Source: Actinomadura sp. 7K507 (GTDB lineage Bacteria; Actinomycetota; Actinomycetes; Streptosporangiales; Streptosporangiaceae). Taken from it: a DNA stretch of 64,000 bases. The position numbers were made by a program, and so were the translations under genes. The stretch's first letter is position 1, and each line of letters starts with the position of its first letter. Below are positions 42,314 through 50,437 of this stretch, piece after piece. The notes beneath the pieces were generated by a model. The model saw only the letters and a list, made by a program, of their open reading frames with translations. It was not told the origin of the DNA and made no database searches. The DNA lies in the NCBI RefSeq assembly GCF_004348425.1, contig NZ_SMKK01000007.1, positions 1 through 64,000 on the forward strand, read 5' to 3'.

Positions 42314-42940
42314 GTGAAGGACGTTGTCTGGCCGATGGTGCATGCGGAGCGTGCGGCGCTGATCGATGACCTTGTGCACCTGGACGACGAGCAGTGGGGG
42401 AAGCCGTCGCTTTGCGAAGGGTGGACCGTGCACGACGTGGCCGCCCACCTGGTCGACACAGCTCGAACGACGCGCGTCGGTTTCGTGGCCGGCCTCGTCC
42501 GGGCGCGGTTCGACTTCGACCGTCAGAACGCACGCGGTGTGGAGCGGGAGCGCGGTGCCTCACCGCGAGAGACGTTGGAGCGGCTCCGCCAGGTGGCGTC
42601 GCGGAGGTCGACCCCTCCGGCGCCCCTCGACAGCCGGCTCGTCGAGGAGGTCGTCCACGGTGAGGACATCCGCCGGCCCGTGGGGCTCACCCGTTCATAC
42701 CCGCAGGAGGCCGTTGTCAGATCGCTCCGCTTGCAGTCGCGTACCCCGGCGGCGTTCGGCGGCGCCAAGGAGCTGATGGTCGGTATCCGGCTGACGGCGA
42801 CGGACGCCGACCTGTCGATCGGGGACGGTCCGGAAGTGAGCGGAACCGCGCTTTCACTGCTCCTGGCCACCTGCGGACGACGAGCCGCGCTCGACGAGCT
42901 TGACGGTCCCGGAGTCGCCAGGCTGGCACCGGCCGCCTGA
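42314..42940 (+). CDS. Maleylpyruvate isomerase-like (TIGR03083/DinB-fold) protein
   Basis: A 208-residue paralogue of the protein encoded at 40347-41012. Aligned features are VWPMVHAERAALIDDLVHL, LCEGWTVHDVAAHLVDTA, FVAGLVRARFDFDRQNARG and EVVHGEDIRRPVGL. The start is GTG 42314. The His of VAAHL and VHGED should bind a metal. The gene follows the sigma factor by 165 bp in the same direction. Function is unknown beyond the family link to mycothiol-dependent enzymes. Confidence 0.85.
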   Translation: MKDVVWPMVHAERAALIDDLVHLDDEQWGKPSLCEGWTVHDVAAHLVDTARTTRVGFVAGLVRARFDFDRQNARGVERERGASPRETLERLRQVASRRSTPPAPLDSRLVEEVVHGEDIRRPVGLTRSYPQEAVVRSLRLQSRTPAAFGGAKELMVGIRLTATDADLSIGDGPEVSGTALSLLLATCGRRAALDELDGPGVARLAPAA

Positions 42941-43014
42941 CGAGCCGCCTTCCAGCGGGGACGCCACTCCTGCCGAGTGCGTGCCCGCCGTCCGCGCCGG
43001 CCCGTACGCGCCAT

Positions 43015-43854
43015 CTACCGTTGCGGGTCGGAGCGGTGGGGAGAGTAGCCGAGGCGGGAGGAAAGCTCCCGGGCCGCTTCGGCGGTGGCTCGGCCCAGTT
43101 CGTCGAGATGCGCGGCGGGAATGCGCTGCTCGGGGCCCGCCACCGAGAGCGCTGCGACGGGGCGGCCGCGGTAGTCCAGGACGGGGGCGCCGACGGCGCG
43201 GATCCCGGGCTCGTTCTCGGCGTCGTCCACGCTGTAGCCGCGCTCACGGCAGCGGTGGAGTTCGGCGAGCAGGGCCTGCTCGTCGGTGACCGTCCGGTCG
43301 GTGCGGCGGGGCAGTCCACCGGCCATGGCGCTCTCGACCACCCAGTCCGGCGAGAACGCCAGGATGGCGCGGCCGAGCGAGCTGGTCACCGCGGGGTTGC
43401 TGCGGCCGATCCCCGAGTGCATGCGCACCGGATGCGGGCTGTCGGTCTTCTCGATGTACACGACGCGGTCCTCGTCCAGGACGCCGAGGGCGCAGGTCTC
43501 TCCGGTGGCCTCGGTGAGGTGCGCCATCAGGTCTCGCGCCTCGGAGCGGATCTCGACCGAGTCGAGGTAGGCCGCGCCGAGTTCCAGCAGGTGGCGGCCG
43601 ACCCGCCAGCGGTTGCCCTCGCCGACGCGGACGACCTTGAGGTCCTCCAGCACGTTGAGGAGGCGATGGGCGGTGGCCTCCGGAAGGGAGGCCGCGACGG
43701 CGACCTCGGCCAGCGTGAGCCCCTCCGTCGCCTCGGCGAGGATGTCGAGCAGTGTGAACGCGCGGACGAGGTTGCGCGCGTGCGCCGGCTTGGCCGCTTC
43801 GGTGGTCACCGTGTCGGCCCCCCTGTTCCTTGGCTGTGTCGATGCCGCGATCAT
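43015..43854 (-). CDS. IclR family regulator
   Basis: A protein of 279 residues from ATG 43854, which overlaps the RidA stop as ATGA; an internal GTG at 43809 with GGGGGG upstream is an alternative start. The winged helix (about 30-85) contains RAFTLLDILAEATEGLTLAE and LPEATAHRLLNVLEDLKVV. The IclR effector domain follows (CALGVLDEDRVVYIEKTDSP, RSNPAVTSSLGRAILAF, GIRAVGAPVLDYRGRPVAAL). It is the third gene of a leftward operon with M20 hydrolase and RidA. Its likely operator is the dyad at 45515-45533, and its targets would be both arms of this divergon. Confidence 0.92.
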   Translation of the reverse strand: MIAASTQPRNRGADTVTTEAAKPAHARNLVRAFTLLDILAEATEGLTLAEVAVAASLPEATAHRLLNVLEDLKVVRVGEGNRWRVGRHLLELGAAYLDSVEIRSEARDLMAHLTEATGETCALGVLDEDRVVYIEKTDSPHPVRMHSGIGRSNPAVTSSLGRAILAFSPDWVVESAMAGGLPRRTDRTVTDEQALLAELHRCRERGYSVDDAENEPGIRAVGAPVLDYRGRPVAALSVAGPEQRIPAAHLDELGRATAEAARELSSRLGYSPHRSDPQR

Positions 43855-44237
43855 GCCTGCGGGAGCACCGCGACGACGTCGATTTCGACCAAGATCCCGG
43901 CGAGTGTGGAGCCGACCGTGGTCCGGACGGGACGGGGCTCGGGCATCATCGAGCGGTACGCCGTGTCGAAGCCCTTGAAGTCGCGGTCGAGCCGTTCCAG
44001 GTGGACGGTCACCTTGACCACGTCCTCGAACCCGGCCCCGGCCTCGGCCAGGACGGCCTGGAGGTTGCGCAGGACCTGGGCGGTCTGCTCCTCGACGGTG
44101 TCCCCCTGGATCTTGCCGGTCGCGGGGTCCTGCGGGCCGAGGCCGGCCGTGTAGACCATGCCGCCCGCGACGATGCCCTGGCTGTAGCCGCCGGCGGGGG
44201 ACGGTGCGCGGTCGGTGGTGATCGGCTGCTTGGCCAT
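43851..44237 (-). CDS. RidA family protein
   Basis: A 128-residue RidA/YjgF-family protein. Typical segments are PAGGYSQGIVAGGMVYTAG, EEQTAQVLRNLQAVLAEAG and RPVRTTVGSTLAGILVEIDV; the Arg that binds the carboxylate in active RidA is present (PEPRPVRTTV). RidA hydrolyses reactive enamine/imine products of PLP enzymes, which fits the aminotransferase and threonine-synthase-like PLP enzymes of the rightward operon. Confidence 0.9.
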   Translation of the reverse strand: MAKQPITTDRAPSPAGGYSQGIVAGGMVYTAGLGPQDPATGKIQGDTVEEQTAQVLRNLQAVLAEAGAGFEDVVKVTVHLERLDRDFKGFDTAYRSMMPEPRPVRTTVGSTLAGILVEIDVVAVLPQA

Positions 44238-44242
44238 GATGG

Positions 44243-45436
44243 TCAGTTCCTTCCGAGGTAGATGTGCGCGAGCCGCTCGTACAGGCGCTCGGCCTGGACG
44301 AGCTGTGACACCCCGACGTGCTCGTCGGGGCCGTGGGCGACCGACAGCCAGCCGGGGCCGAGGGCGGCCACGGCGGGGGTGCGGCCGATGTTGGCGAAGT
44401 GGGTGGCGTCCGTGCCGCCGGGGTAGGCGCCGAGCGGCACCTCGGAGCCGAGCACCTCGGCGCAGGCGGCCTGCGCGGCGGTCACCACGGGGTGGTCCGG
44501 TGCGATCTCGGCGGAGTCCATCCAGCCGAGGGAGCCGTCCGCGTAGCGGATCTCCCAGTCGACGTCGGACGGCAGGGCCGCTCCGAGAAGCTCGCACAGT
44601 TCGCGGTCGAGGGTCTCGCGGTCCATGCCGGGGACGAGGCGGATGTCGGAGGCGACCACGGCCTCGCCCGGATGGACCCCGTAGAAGACCCCGCCCGACA
44701 TCCGCACGGCCGCGTTCACGGTGGGCCGGCAGGGGATGGACGGGGCGCGCGGGACGCTGGGCCGGAAGCCCGCGATGGCGGTGGCCGCGCGGGCGGCGGC
44801 GACGGTGGCGCTGGTGGGGAGCCGATCGGACAGGCCGCTGTGGCCCTGCCTCCCTCGGACGGCCACCTCGAAGCAGCAGATTCCCCGGGAGATCAGGTAG
44901 ATGGCCTCCCACGGGTCGGTGATGCCCGAGGGTTCGCCGATGACGATCGCGTCGGCGCTGACGAGTCCCTGGTGCGACAGCGCCTTGGCGCCGTGGTCGC
45001 TGCCGGCCTCCTCGTCGGCGGTGAGGATGAGCGAGAGCCGCCCCCGCTCGGCCGTGCGCGCCCACGACTCCACGGCGAGGAGCATCGCGGCGACCGCGCC
45101 CTTCATGTCGGAGGAGCCGAGGCCGTAGGCGAGGTCGCCGTCCAGCGTCAGCTCCAGCGGCGGCGTGCTCCAGGCGGACAGGTCGCCGATGGGCTTGGTG
45201 TCGAGGTGCCCGGACAGCGCCAGGTGCGGCCCGGTCCCCGCGTCCGCGGTGACCAGGACGTTGCAGCGGCCCGGCGCGGTCTCGACGACCTTGGCGGCCA
45301 GCCCCCGCTCCCGGGCGTGGGCCGCGGCGAACGCGGCGATCCGCGCCTCGCCGACACCGGGGTTCTGCGAGTCGATCGCCACGAGTTCGGTGGCCAACTC
45401 GAGTACCGGGGGAACCGGCACGGGTGGTGGTCCCAT
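44243..45436 (-). CDS. M20 family metallopeptidase/deacylase
   Basis: A 397-residue M20 di-zinc hydrolase. Start ATG 45436 lies five bases after GAGGAG; a longer frame upstream has no such site. Metal-site motifs: LSGHLDTKP, GSSDMKGAVAAML, LTADEEAGSDHGA, the second-shell IGEPSG and the C-terminal AYPGGTDATHFANI with GPDEHVGVS. Members cleave N-acyl amino acids, dipeptides or carbamoyl groups. It begins the leftward operon and is divergent from the ABC lipoprotein. The substrate is not evident. Confidence 0.9.
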   Translation of the reverse strand: MGPPPVPVPPVLELATELVAIDSQNPGVGEARIAAFAAAHARERGLAAKVVETAPGRCNVLVTADAGTGPHLALSGHLDTKPIGDLSAWSTPPLELTLDGDLAYGLGSSDMKGAVAAMLLAVESWARTAERGRLSLILTADEEAGSDHGAKALSHQGLVSADAIVIGEPSGITDPWEAIYLISRGICCFEVAVRGRQGHSGLSDRLPTSATVAAARAATAIAGFRPSVPRAPSIPCRPTVNAAVRMSGGVFYGVHPGEAVVASDIRLVPGMDRETLDRELCELLGAALPSDVDWEIRYADGSLGWMDSAEIAPDHPVVTAAQAACAEVLGSEVPLGAYPGGTDATHFANIGRTPAVAALGPGWLSVAHGPDEHVGVSQLVQAERLYERLAHIYLGRN

Positions 45437-45484
45437 CCACGCTCCTCTTCGGGGGATGCCAGGAAACATCGTGCTGAACAAGTC

Positions 45485-45513
45485 TTGACACAGTCTTCCA
45501 TTTTTTGTCTAGT
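45485..45513 (+). promoter_or_regulatory. Promoter for the rightward ribose-type ABC operon
   Basis: A consensus -35 TTGACA at 45485-45490 is followed after 17 bases by TCTAGT at 45508-45513; TAGTGT at 45510-45515 is an alternative -10. The expected transcription start falls in the dyad at 45515-45533, leaving a leader of about 70 nt before GTG 45593. Confidence 0.5.
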
Positions 45514-45514
45514 G

Positions 45515-45533
45515 TTTGGAATCACCTTCCAAA
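45515..45533. promoter_or_regulatory. Probable IclR operator, 7-5-7 inverted repeat
   Basis: TTTGGAA (45515-45521) and TTCCAAA (45527-45533) are perfect inverted repeats separated by TCACC. GGAA...TTCC dyads are typical of IclR-family sites. It sits at the transcription start of the rightward operon and about 80 bp upstream of the M20 gene, so the IclR protein encoded at 43015 could repress both directions. Confidence 0.6.
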
Positions 45534-45592
45534 ACCTGCCCCTTGCCCGCCGGTGAGTACCTCGGTGCGGGCCCGAGCCGTGAGGAGCCGTC

Positions 45593-46756
45593 GTGGGCCG
45601 TGCGGAACATGGAAGACCGCGGCACCGTGCAGGCCACCACCGTGCAGGCCACCACCGTGCACGCCACCACCGTGCACGCAGGCGGTGGCGCGCGGCGATC
45701 GCGCTGCCGCTGGCCGTGGTGATCGCCGGATCCGCCTGCTCGATGACACCGCCGGGCGGTGCCCGCACCACGGACGCCGACGTCGCGCCCGAGCGCGGAG
45801 GAAAGCCGGTGATCGGGGTGTCGGCGATCGACCTGACCTCGTCGTTCTTCGTCGGCATGCGGGAGGCGGGCGACAAGGCGGCCCGCGACTACGGCGTCTC
45901 CACGGTCTGGCAGAGCGCGGAGGGCAGCGTCGAGCGCCAGGTCTCCACGATCCAGAACTTCGTCAACCAGCGGGTCAGCGCGATCCTCATCGACCCGCTC
46001 GACAAGAACGCGCTGCGTCCGGCCATCTCCCGCGCCACCCGGGCCGGCATCCCGGTCGTGACGATGGGTAACAAGGTCGAGGCGGAGGCCAACCACAGCA
46101 CGCTCTACCGCGACGCCGAGAACATGGCGATGGTGGCCCGCGCCACCGGCGCCCAACTGGGCGGCAAGGGGGAGGTGGCGCTGCTGACCGGGGCGCGCGG
46201 CAACTACGTCTCCGACACCCGGGAGAAGGCCTTCCGGGACACGCTCGCCCGCGAGTACCCGGGGGTGCGGCTGGTGTCGGTCCAGCCCACCGCCTTCGAC
46301 GCCCGCCAGGCGTCCAACACCACGGTGACCTGGATGACCACCGAGCCGGGGCTGGACGTGATCGCCTGCATCAGCGGTCCGCTCTGCCTGTCGGCCAAGG
46401 CCACGGCGTCGTCGCTCGGCAAACCGGACCTGAAGGTCGCCGGGCACGACGGCGAACTCGACCTGCAGCCGCTTCTGGAGAACCAATCCATGATCATCGA
46501 CGTCCTGACGGGGCCCGGACGGGTCGGCTACTGGAACGTGGCGGTCGGCGCCCGGCTCGCCAAGGGGGCGAAGCTGCCACGGGACCTGTACATGCCCTCG
46601 CACTTCGTCACCACCGACGCCACCGCGGCGCGCCTGAAGCGGCACGGGCTGAGCTTCCCCTACGTGACGCCCGCCCGCGCCGAGCGGATCGGCGGCGCCT
46701 ACCGGTCGGAGTTCGGCCCGTCACTGCCCGGCACGAAGATGACGGCCGCCCGATGA
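45593..46756 (+). CDS. Ribose-type ABC transporter substrate-binding lipoprotein
   Basis: A 387-residue periplasmic-binding-protein-like (Peripla_BP_4) lipoprotein. GTG 45593 is the start because GAGGAG lies five bases upstream. The first 33 residues are an unusual His/Arg-rich stretch (HRAGHHRAGHHRARHHRARR) made by a 15-bp repeat. A hydrophobic segment follows (WRAAIALPLAVVIAGSAC), ending in a lipobox. Mature motifs: VIGVSAIDLTSSFFVGMREA, ISAILIDPL-like VSAILIDPLDKNALRPAI, GEVALLTGARGNYVSDTREK, DVIACISGPLCLSAKA. It should feed the permease-ATPase fusion next downstream. Confidence 0.9.
   Translation: MGRAEHGRPRHRAGHHRAGHHRARHHRARRRWRAAIALPLAVVIAGSACSMTPPGGARTTDADVAPERGGKPVIGVSAIDLTSSFFVGMREAGDKAARDYGVSTVWQSAEGSVERQVSTIQNFVNQRVSAILIDPLDKNALRPAISRATRAGIPVVTMGNKVEAEANHSTLYRDAENMAMVARATGAQLGGKGEVALLTGARGNYVSDTREKAFRDTLAREYPGVRLVSVQPTAFDARQASNTTVTWMTTEPGLDVIACISGPLCLSAKATASSLGKPDLKVAGHDGELDLQPLLENQSMIIDVLTGPGRVGYWNVAVGARLAKGAKLPRDLYMPSHFVTTDATAARLKRHGLSFPYVTPARAERIGGAYRSEFGPSLPGTKMTAAR
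45623..45682 (+). repeat. Four in-frame 15-bp tandem repeats in the signal peptide coding region
   Basis: Units CACCGTGCAGGCCAC at 45623-45637 and 45638-45652, CACCGTGCACGCCAC at 45653-45667 and CACCGTGCACGCAGG at 45668-45682. Being 15 bp long they keep the frame and encode HRAGH-like units. Copy number could vary by slippage without frameshift. Confidence 0.9.
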
Positions 46757-46811
46757 GGCGCCCCGCGACGCCCCCCGCTCCCGCAACCCCCGACATCTCC
46801 TGAGGACCGCC

Positions 46812-49307
46812 ATGTCCGCGATCTTGAGACGCAGTCCCCTGCTCGTCTTCATCGTCGTCACCGTCGCCGTGTTCGGCGCGCTGCGGCCCGGCTTCATCAG
46901 CGTCAACGGCTTCCTCGACATCGGGCAGCAGATCGCCGTCACCGCGATCCTGGCGTTCGCGCTGACCGCCGTGATCATCGCGCGCGGCATCGACATCTCG
47001 GTGGGCTCGACGCTGTCGGTGTCGGGTGTGGCCGGCGCGCAACTGCTGACGTCCGGGCTCCCCGCGCCGCTGGCGATCGCCGCGTGCGTCCTGACCGGCG
47101 CCGCGATCGGCGCGCTGAACGGCGTGCTCATCGGCGTGCTCCGGGTGAGCCCGCTGATCGCGACGCTGGGCACGATGGCGTTCGGCTCCGGCGCCGCGCT
47201 GGCACTGTCCGGAGCGTCCTCGATCCCGGTCGAGGACACGGCCGTCCTGATGGCCGGCGGCGGCTACGTGGGGCCGGTCCCCGCGTCCGTGGTGATCGCC
47301 GTCGTGCTCATGATCGGCTGGATGCTCGTGCTCGGCCACACCCTGTACGGGCGGTGGATCTACGCGGTGGGCGGGAACGCCGACGCCGCCCGCGCCTCGC
47401 TCGTGCCCGCCCGGACGGTGCAGCTGTCGACGTTCGTGCTGGCGGGCGCGTCGGCCGGGCTGGGCGCGGTGATCATGATCGGCCGGGTCGGTTCCGCGCA
47501 GCCGCTGGCCGGGCAGGGGCTGGAGTTCGCCGCGATCACCGCGGCCGTCGTGGGCGGCGCGAAGCTGTCGGGCGGCTCGGGGTCGGTCGGCGGCACGATG
47601 CTCGGCGCCGTCTTCATCGGCGTCGTCAACTCGGGCCTGTCGTTCATGGCCGTCCCGCAGCAGACCATCTACGTCGTGACGGGCGCGCTGGTCATCGTCG
47701 CCGTGCTGGCCACGCAGCGCCAGGAGCTGAAGGAACTGCTGGACGGAGCGCGCCGTGCGTTCTCCGGCAGAGGCACCGCCACCCGTGTCCAAGAGGCGGC
47801 GGAAGGGACGCGCGAACGCCGGATGGAGCTCGCGGGGATCGGCAAGAGCTTCCCGGGCGTCCGGGCCCTGCACGACGTGTCGTTCACGCTCGGCTCCGGC
47901 GAGGTCGTCGCCCTGGTCGGCGAGAACGGCGCCGGGAAGTCCACGCTGGTGAAGGTGCTCGCCGGGGCGCACGAGCCGGACACCGGGCGGCTGCTCATCG
48001 ACGGCGAACCGGTGCGGCTGGCCTCGGCCGAGGACTCCCGCACGGCGGGCGTGAGCGTGATCCATCAGCACTTCAGCCTGCTGCCCGACCTGACCGTCCT
48101 GGAGAACCTCTTCCTCGGCCGCGAGCCGACCCGGTTCGGGGTGCTGCGGCGGCGCTGGATGCGCACGCGGGCCAGGCGGGTGCTGGAGGAACTGGAACTC
48201 GACGTCGACCTGGACGCCGGGCTGGCCGGGCTGCCGGTCGGCGAGCGCCAGATGGTCGAGGTCGCCAAGGCGATGCTGGACGACGCCTGGCTCGTCATCA
48301 TGGACGAGCCCACCTCCGCACTGTCCAACCGTGAGCGCGAGCGCCTGTACGAGCTGGTCGGCCGGCTGCTCGAACGCGACGTGGCCGTCCTGTACATCTC
48401 ACACCGGATGGAGGAGATCTACCGGCTGGCCGGCCGCGCGGTGGTCCTGCGCGACGGTGAGTTCGTCGGCGAGGCCGACCTGTCCGAGGTCGACGAGTCC
48501 GCGCTGATCTCCATGATGGTGGGCCGCCGGATCGGGACGGTGTTCGCGCACCGGGAGACCGAGCCGGGCGAGCCGCTGCTGCGGATCGAGGGCGTCTCCG
48601 ACGGCGGGCGGCTGGCCGAGGCGTCGCTGACCGTGCGGGCCGGGGAGATCGTCGGGCTGGCCGGCCTGCTGGGGTCGGGCCGCAGCGAGGTGCTGCGCTG
48701 CGCGGCGGGCCTGTCCCGCCGGGCGGCGGGGCGCGTGCTGGTGGACGGCCGCGAGCTGCCCTCCGGCGACCTTCCGGCGGCCAGCGGGCGCGGCGTCGTC
48801 TACGTGCCGGAGGACCGGTTGCGCGAGGGCGTGGTGCCGAGCATGTCGGTACGCGACAACATCGTGCTCGCCTGGCTGCGCCGCAACTCGCGGTTCGGGG
48901 TGGTGCCGCGCGGCGTCGGCCGACTCGTGGAGGAGTCCATCGAACGGCTGGGCATCAGGCCGCCGCATCCCGACCGGGCCACGGGAGTCCTGTCCGGCGG
49001 CAACCAGCAGAAGGTCGTCCTGGCCCGCTGGCTGGCCACCGAGCCGCGGGTGCTGCTGCTGGACGAGCCGACGAACGGCGTGGACGTGGGGTCCAAGGCC
49101 GAGATCCACGCCCTCATCGCGGACCTGAAGGAGCGCGGGCTCGCCGTCCTCATGGTCTCCAGCGAGCTGCCCGAGCTGCTGGGCGTGGCCGACCGGATCC
49201 ATGTCATGCGCGGCGGCACGGTCGCCGGTGAGCTGCCGCGCGGGGCGACCGAGGAGGAGGTCATGGCGCTGGCCTTCGGCCACAGCCCGGCGGCCGCCCC
49301 CGGATAG
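46812..49307 (+). CDS. Fused ribose-type ABC permease and tandem ATPase
   Basis: An 831-residue natural fusion. Residues about 1-315 are an RbsC-like permease with 8-10 hydrophobic segments (ALTAVIIARGIDISVGSTLS; GGSGSVGGTMLGAVFIGVVN). Residues about 337-831 are an RbsA-like protein with two nucleotide-binding domains. The first has Walker A GENGAGKST, signature-like LPVGERQMVEVAKAML and Walker B VIMDEP. The second has a degenerate Walker A (GLLGSGRSE), as usual in RbsA, then LSGGNQQKVVLARWL and LLLDEPTNGVDVG. The fusion fixes one permease to the ATPase; the second permease is encoded at 53044. Confidence 0.93.
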   Translation: MSAILRRSPLLVFIVVTVAVFGALRPGFISVNGFLDIGQQIAVTAILAFALTAVIIARGIDISVGSTLSVSGVAGAQLLTSGLPAPLAIAACVLTGAAIGALNGVLIGVLRVSPLIATLGTMAFGSGAALALSGASSIPVEDTAVLMAGGGYVGPVPASVVIAVVLMIGWMLVLGHTLYGRWIYAVGGNADAARASLVPARTVQLSTFVLAGASAGLGAVIMIGRVGSAQPLAGQGLEFAAITAAVVGGAKLSGGSGSVGGTMLGAVFIGVVNSGLSFMAVPQQTIYVVTGALVIVAVLATQRQELKELLDGARRAFSGRGTATRVQEAAEGTRERRMELAGIGKSFPGVRALHDVSFTLGSGEVVALVGENGAGKSTLVKVLAGAHEPDTGRLLIDGEPVRLASAEDSRTAGVSVIHQHFSLLPDLTVLENLFLGREPTRFGVLRRRWMRTRARRVLEELELDVDLDAGLAGLPVGERQMVEVAKAMLDDAWLVIMDEPTSALSNRERERLYELVGRLLERDVAVLYISHRMEEIYRLAGRAVVLRDGEFVGEADLSEVDESALISMMVGRRIGTVFAHRETEPGEPLLRIEGVSDGGRLAEASLTVRAGEIVGLAGLLGSGRSEVLRCAAGLSRRAAGRVLVDGRELPSGDLPAASGRGVVYVPEDRLREGVVPSMSVRDNIVLAWLRRNSRFGVVPRGVGRLVEESIERLGIRPPHPDRATGVLSGGNQQKVVLARWLATEPRVLLLDEPTNGVDVGSKAEIHALIADLKERGLAVLMVSSELPELLGVADRIHVMRGGTVAGELPRGATEEEVMALAFGHSPAAAPG

Positions 49308-49387
49308 CGCCCGGCGGGCGGGCCGCACCCGCCCGCGAACGAATCAGCACAGCCACGAGCCAGCACAGCCACAGGGAGGCATTCACC

Positions 49388-50437
49388 ATGAGCATCAAGA
49401 TCGCAGTCGTCGGAGGCGGCTTCATGGGGCGGCTGCACGCCCGGACCGTCGCCGAGTCCGCCGAGGCCGAGCTGGCGGCGGTCGTCGACCGCGACCCGGC
49501 CGCCGGTCGCGCCGCCGCGGACGAGCTCGGCACCCGGCACCTTCCGGAGGTCGAGGACGCGCTGAACGAGGACGTCGACGCCTTCATCGTCGCCGTCCCC
49601 GACCGGGCGCACGTCGGCCCGGCGACCACCGCCCTGCGCGCGGGACGGCCCGTCCTCGTGGAGAAGCCGATGGCCGACACGCTGGAGGGGGCGCGGGCCA
49701 TCGACAAGGCCGCCGCCGAGGGCGGGACCCACGTGGCGGTGGGGCAGATCCTGCGGTTCGACCCGCGCTACGCGGGCGCGGCGGCCGCCGTCGCGGCGGG
49801 GGACATCGGCGAGCCGCTGCCCGCGACCGCCGGGCGGATCGCGGCGCGCGACATCGGCCTGCGCATGGACGGAAGCAGTTCGGTGCTGTTCTACCTGGGC
49901 GTCCACGACGTGGACGCGATGCAGTGGGTCACCGGCAAGCGCATCACCCGCGTGTACTCACGGGCCGTGTCGAAGCTGATGCCCTCGAACGGCGTCCGGT
50001 CGGAGGACGCCATCTTCACCGTCGCCGAACTGGAGGACGGCACCATCGGGGAGCTGTTCAACGGCTGGACCCGCCGTTCGGACGACCCCGTCTCCATCGA
50101 CGGCCGCCTGGAGGTCGTGGGCACCGAGGGCACGGTCGCGGTCGACGTGCGCGACCACGGGCTGCGGGTCTACGGCGACTCCGGTCTCGCCACCCCGGAC
50201 GCCCTGCACTGGCCCGAGGTCAACGCGCGGATCCGCGGCGACCTGGCGGCCGAGGTGCGCGCGTTCGTCGCGGGCGTCCGCGACGGCGCCGAGTTCCCGG
50301 TGCCGACGGCCGCGGCCATGCGGAACGTGGCGGTCAACGACGCGATCCTGCGCTCGGTCGAGAGCGGCGTCCCGGAGGACGTCGAGGTCGTCGACCGGGC
50401 CGAGTCCGCCGCCGCCGGGGCGGGTGCCGTGCGATGA
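49388..50437 (+). CDS. Gfo/Idh/MocA family oxidoreductase (inositol dehydrogenase-like)
   Basis: A 349-residue NAD-dependent oxidoreductase. The Rossmann motif is KIAVVGGGFMGRLHARTVAE, the EKP motif is VLVEKPMADTLEGARAI, and the active-site region includes LGVHDVDAMQWVTG (His-Asp pair typical of inositol 2-dehydrogenases). Its genes are coupled: the stop overlaps the next ATG by 4 bp. The likely substrate is the sugar or cyclitol imported by this operon, which is not identified. Confidence 0.88.
   Translation: MSIKIAVVGGGFMGRLHARTVAESAEAELAAVVDRDPAAGRAAADELGTRHLPEVEDALNEDVDAFIVAVPDRAHVGPATTALRAGRPVLVEKPMADTLEGARAIDKAAAEGGTHVAVGQILRFDPRYAGAAAAVAAGDIGEPLPATAGRIAARDIGLRMDGSSSVLFYLGVHDVDAMQWVTGKRITRVYSRAVSKLMPSNGVRSEDAIFTVAELEDGTIGELFNGWTRRSDDPVSIDGRLEVVGTEGTVAVDVRDHGLRVYGDSGLATPDALHWPEVNARIRGDLAAEVRAFVAGVRDGAEFPVPTAAAMRNVAVNDAILRSVESGVPEDVEVVDRAESAAAGAGAVR

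Noticed and set aside
45623-45682. CRISPR-like array
   Set aside because: Units are only 15 bp, contiguous without spacers, and in frame with a coding sequence.
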